Below, in pieces: positions 6,433 to 7,679 of a stretch of DNA of 7,679 nt. The stretch is from Promethearchaeota archaeon (GTDB lineage: Archaea > Asgardarchaeota > Lokiarchaeia > Sigynarchaeales > SOKP01). The stretch lies in contig JAUWDN010000036.1 in assembly GCA_030608765.1 (NCBI GenBank), positions 1-7,679 on the forward strand, read 5' to 3'. Each line of letters begins with the position of its first letter. Position 1 is the first letter of the stretch. The notes beneath the pieces are model-generated. The model made no database searches, was not told the origin of the DNA, and saw only the letters and a list, made by a program, of their open reading frames with translations. The position numbers were made by a program, and so were the translations under genes.

Positions 6433-7679
6433 TTAGGTGCTTCCTCCATTTTTTACTTTTTCTAAGAGGTATGAATCTATCATTGCGTTAATTTGATCGA
6501 AGTCGTAGTGTTTGACTGATATCGCACCAACGGGACAAGTAGCCGCGCAAGTGCCACACCCTTTACACAGAGCTGAGTTTATTGATGATTTCTTTATAAT
6601 AATTGATACATCTTCAAATTCTTTCGTAGTTTCTACTAATTCAATTGCTTTGTAAGGACAGACTTCCTCACAATCTCCACAACCAATACATCTGCTTTGA
6701 GTAACTTCTGCGACCAAACCAGAAGTTGTTATTTCTCCTGCGCTTAGAAATCTGCTTGCTCGACCGGCAGCCCCGTTTGCTTGTGATATAGAGTCCTGTA
6801 TGTTTTTGGGCCATTGAGCTACGCCACAAAGGAATATTCCATCCGTAGCAAAATCTAAAGGTCTCAGTTTAACATGGGCTTCTAGGAAGAACCCTGATCT
6901 ATCTAAAGGTACTTTGAGCATCATTGCTAATTCTTTTAGATTGTCTGCAGGTACCATAGGCGTGGCTAAAACGATTAAATCGGTTTCAAAATCCAGATTA
7001 TCTTGTAAATTAGTATCAAATACTTCTACTTTATATTTCTCAGGTGATTTGCCTACTTTAGTCACTTTTGGAAGTTGTTCTAAATCGTATCGTAAAAACA
7101 TTGCGTCTTTTCTTCGATTACGGTAATACTCTTCAAATCCTTTTTTAGCCATTTGAAAGTCTCTATATAACACGACAATTTCGAGGTTTGGGTTTAATTC
7201 TTTGAGAATGTTTATGTTTTTTATTGATGTTCCACAGCACACGTTAGAACAATAGGTTATACCTTCCTTCTGTCTAGCACCCGCGCATAAAATGAAAGTA
7301 ACGCGTTTTAATTTTTCAAGCCACGATTTATCAGTATCTTGTAATTTCTGCTCGATTTCGAGTTGTGTCATAACTTGTTGATTTTTACCGTCGTACTGAA
7401 ATAATCCGTTAGGCTTGAATTCTTGACCGCCTGTAGCAACAATTATCGCTCCAGTTTTTAGCTCTAGTACTTCATCCTTAGAGTCATTAATAGAAACATC
7501 GTAATTTCCGATATACCCCATGACATTGTTGATAGTTGACTCAAGATGAACTTCAATGTTGTTATGACTTTCAACTTTACCAACAATTTCGTTCAAAAAG
7601 ATAGAAGCATCCTCTTGGATGGGATAAAGTATGTTTAAATTGTTTAAATTTCCCCCGAGCTTCTTTTCTTTTTCTACGA
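6433..7679 (-). CDS. hdrA: HdrA, heterodisulfide reductase-like flavoprotein subunit (5' end outside window)
   Basis: This is the C-terminal 414 residues of an HdrA-type flavoprotein; the frame stays open through the right edge, so the TTG at 7596 is not the start. Numbering the first full codon (7675-7677) as 1, the fragment shows an L7-G-G element, G76-A-I-I-V-A-T-G for FAD binding, and C131-A-G-A-R followed by Y142-C-S-N-V-C-C148. The typical G-F-F-x-E-x-H-x-K-x-R-P stretch lies near 262-273, and the second FAD element G280-I-F-L-C-G follows. Two ferredoxin-type [4Fe-4S] motifs come next: C330, C333, C336, C340 and C371, C374, C377, C381. The family-typical amphipathic tail (Q395-I-N-A-M-I) ends the protein. 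The N-terminal Fe-S region and main nucleotide-binding motif lie beyond the edge. In known complexes HdrA is the cytoplasmic bifurcating subunit that reduces ferredoxin and a second acceptor. The adjacent mvhD supplies its electron input. Several signature residues differ from methanogen HdrA, suggesting a divergent paralogue. Confidence 0.95.
   Translation of the reverse strand, partial: VEKEKKLGGNLNNLNILYPIQEDASIFLNEIVGKVESHNNIEVHLESTINNVMGYIGNYDVSINDSKDEVLELKTGAIIVATGGQEFKPNGLFQYDGKNQQVMTQLEIEQKLQDTDKSWLEKLKRVTFILCAGARQKEGITYCSNVCCGTSIKNINILKELNPNLEIVVLYRDFQMAKKGFEEYYRNRRKDAMFLRYDLEQLPKVTKVGKSPEKYKVEVFDTNLQDNLDFETDLIVLATPMVPADNLKELAMMLKVPLDRSGFFLEAHVKLRPLDFATDGIFLCGVAQWPKNIQDSISQANGAAGRASRFLSAGEITTSGLVAEVTQSRCIGCGDCEEVCPYKAIELVETTKEFEDVSIIIKKSSINSALCKGCGTCAATCPVGAISVKHYDFDQINAMIDSYLLEKVKNGGST
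6443..6447 (-). promoter_or_regulatory. Ribosome binding site of mvhD inside the end of hdrA
   Basis: On the minus strand GGAGG lies 12 bases before the mvhD ATG, within the last codons of hdrA. The spacing is long but the core is perfect, consistent with coupled translation of the two subunits. Confidence 0.55.

Noticed and set aside
6914..7126. A 70-codon plus-strand open frame opposite hdrA
   Set aside because: It is Ser-rich and featureless and overlaps a strongly conserved flavoprotein; it is a shadow frame.
7594..7596. TTG as the start codon of hdrA
   Set aside because: The frame continues open through the right edge with HdrA-like sequence, including an L-G-G element, so the gene is cut by the window rather than starting here.

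Overview
The window looks archaeal and most resembles an Asgard-type (Lokiarchaeia-like) genome. The evidence is AT-rich DNA, AGGTGAT-type ribosome binding sites matching the archaeal 16S tail, TATA-like boxes, long T-tract terminators without hairpins, and an hdrA-mvhD pair beside heterotrophic transporters. The lineage is an inference; other anaerobic archaea with Hdr/Mvh systems are not excluded. No rRNA, tRNA, CRISPR, insertion sequence or phage gene was seen, and no gap between genes exceeds about 210 bases.

Layout from left to right. (1) A plus-strand sugar:cation symporter of the GPH/MelB family (94-1506) ends at a T10 tract. (2) It converges on a minus-strand M28-type zinc peptidase (1575-2831) whose catalytic domain is interrupted by membrane helices. 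(3) A 209-base divergent spacer leads to a tight plus-strand pair of unrecognised membrane proteins. The first (3041-3715) has a beta-rich ectodomain between two membrane helices. The second (3722-4201) has three membrane helices, and its ribosome binding site overlaps the stop codon of the first. A T13 tract follows the pair. (4) A 12-helix MFS drug/metabolite transporter of DHA1 type (4289-5503). (5) A small membrane-anchored protein (5647-5922), vaguely PepSY-like, with an ambiguous start. (6) On the minus strand, reading in from the right edge, the C-terminal two thirds of hdrA (6433-7679, cut by the window edge), followed 2 bases later by mvhD (5990-6430).

How the genes fit together: hdrA and mvhD form an electron-transfer unit. 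MvhD passes electrons from a hydrogenase or other dehydrogenase to the FAD of HdrA, where flavin-based bifurcation can reduce ferredoxin and a second acceptor. The remaining genes are single transporters and envelope proteins with no obvious joint pathway. The parts closest to undescribed biology are the two-gene membrane module at 3041-4201 and the membrane-split M28 peptidase; neither can be given a firm function from sequence alone.
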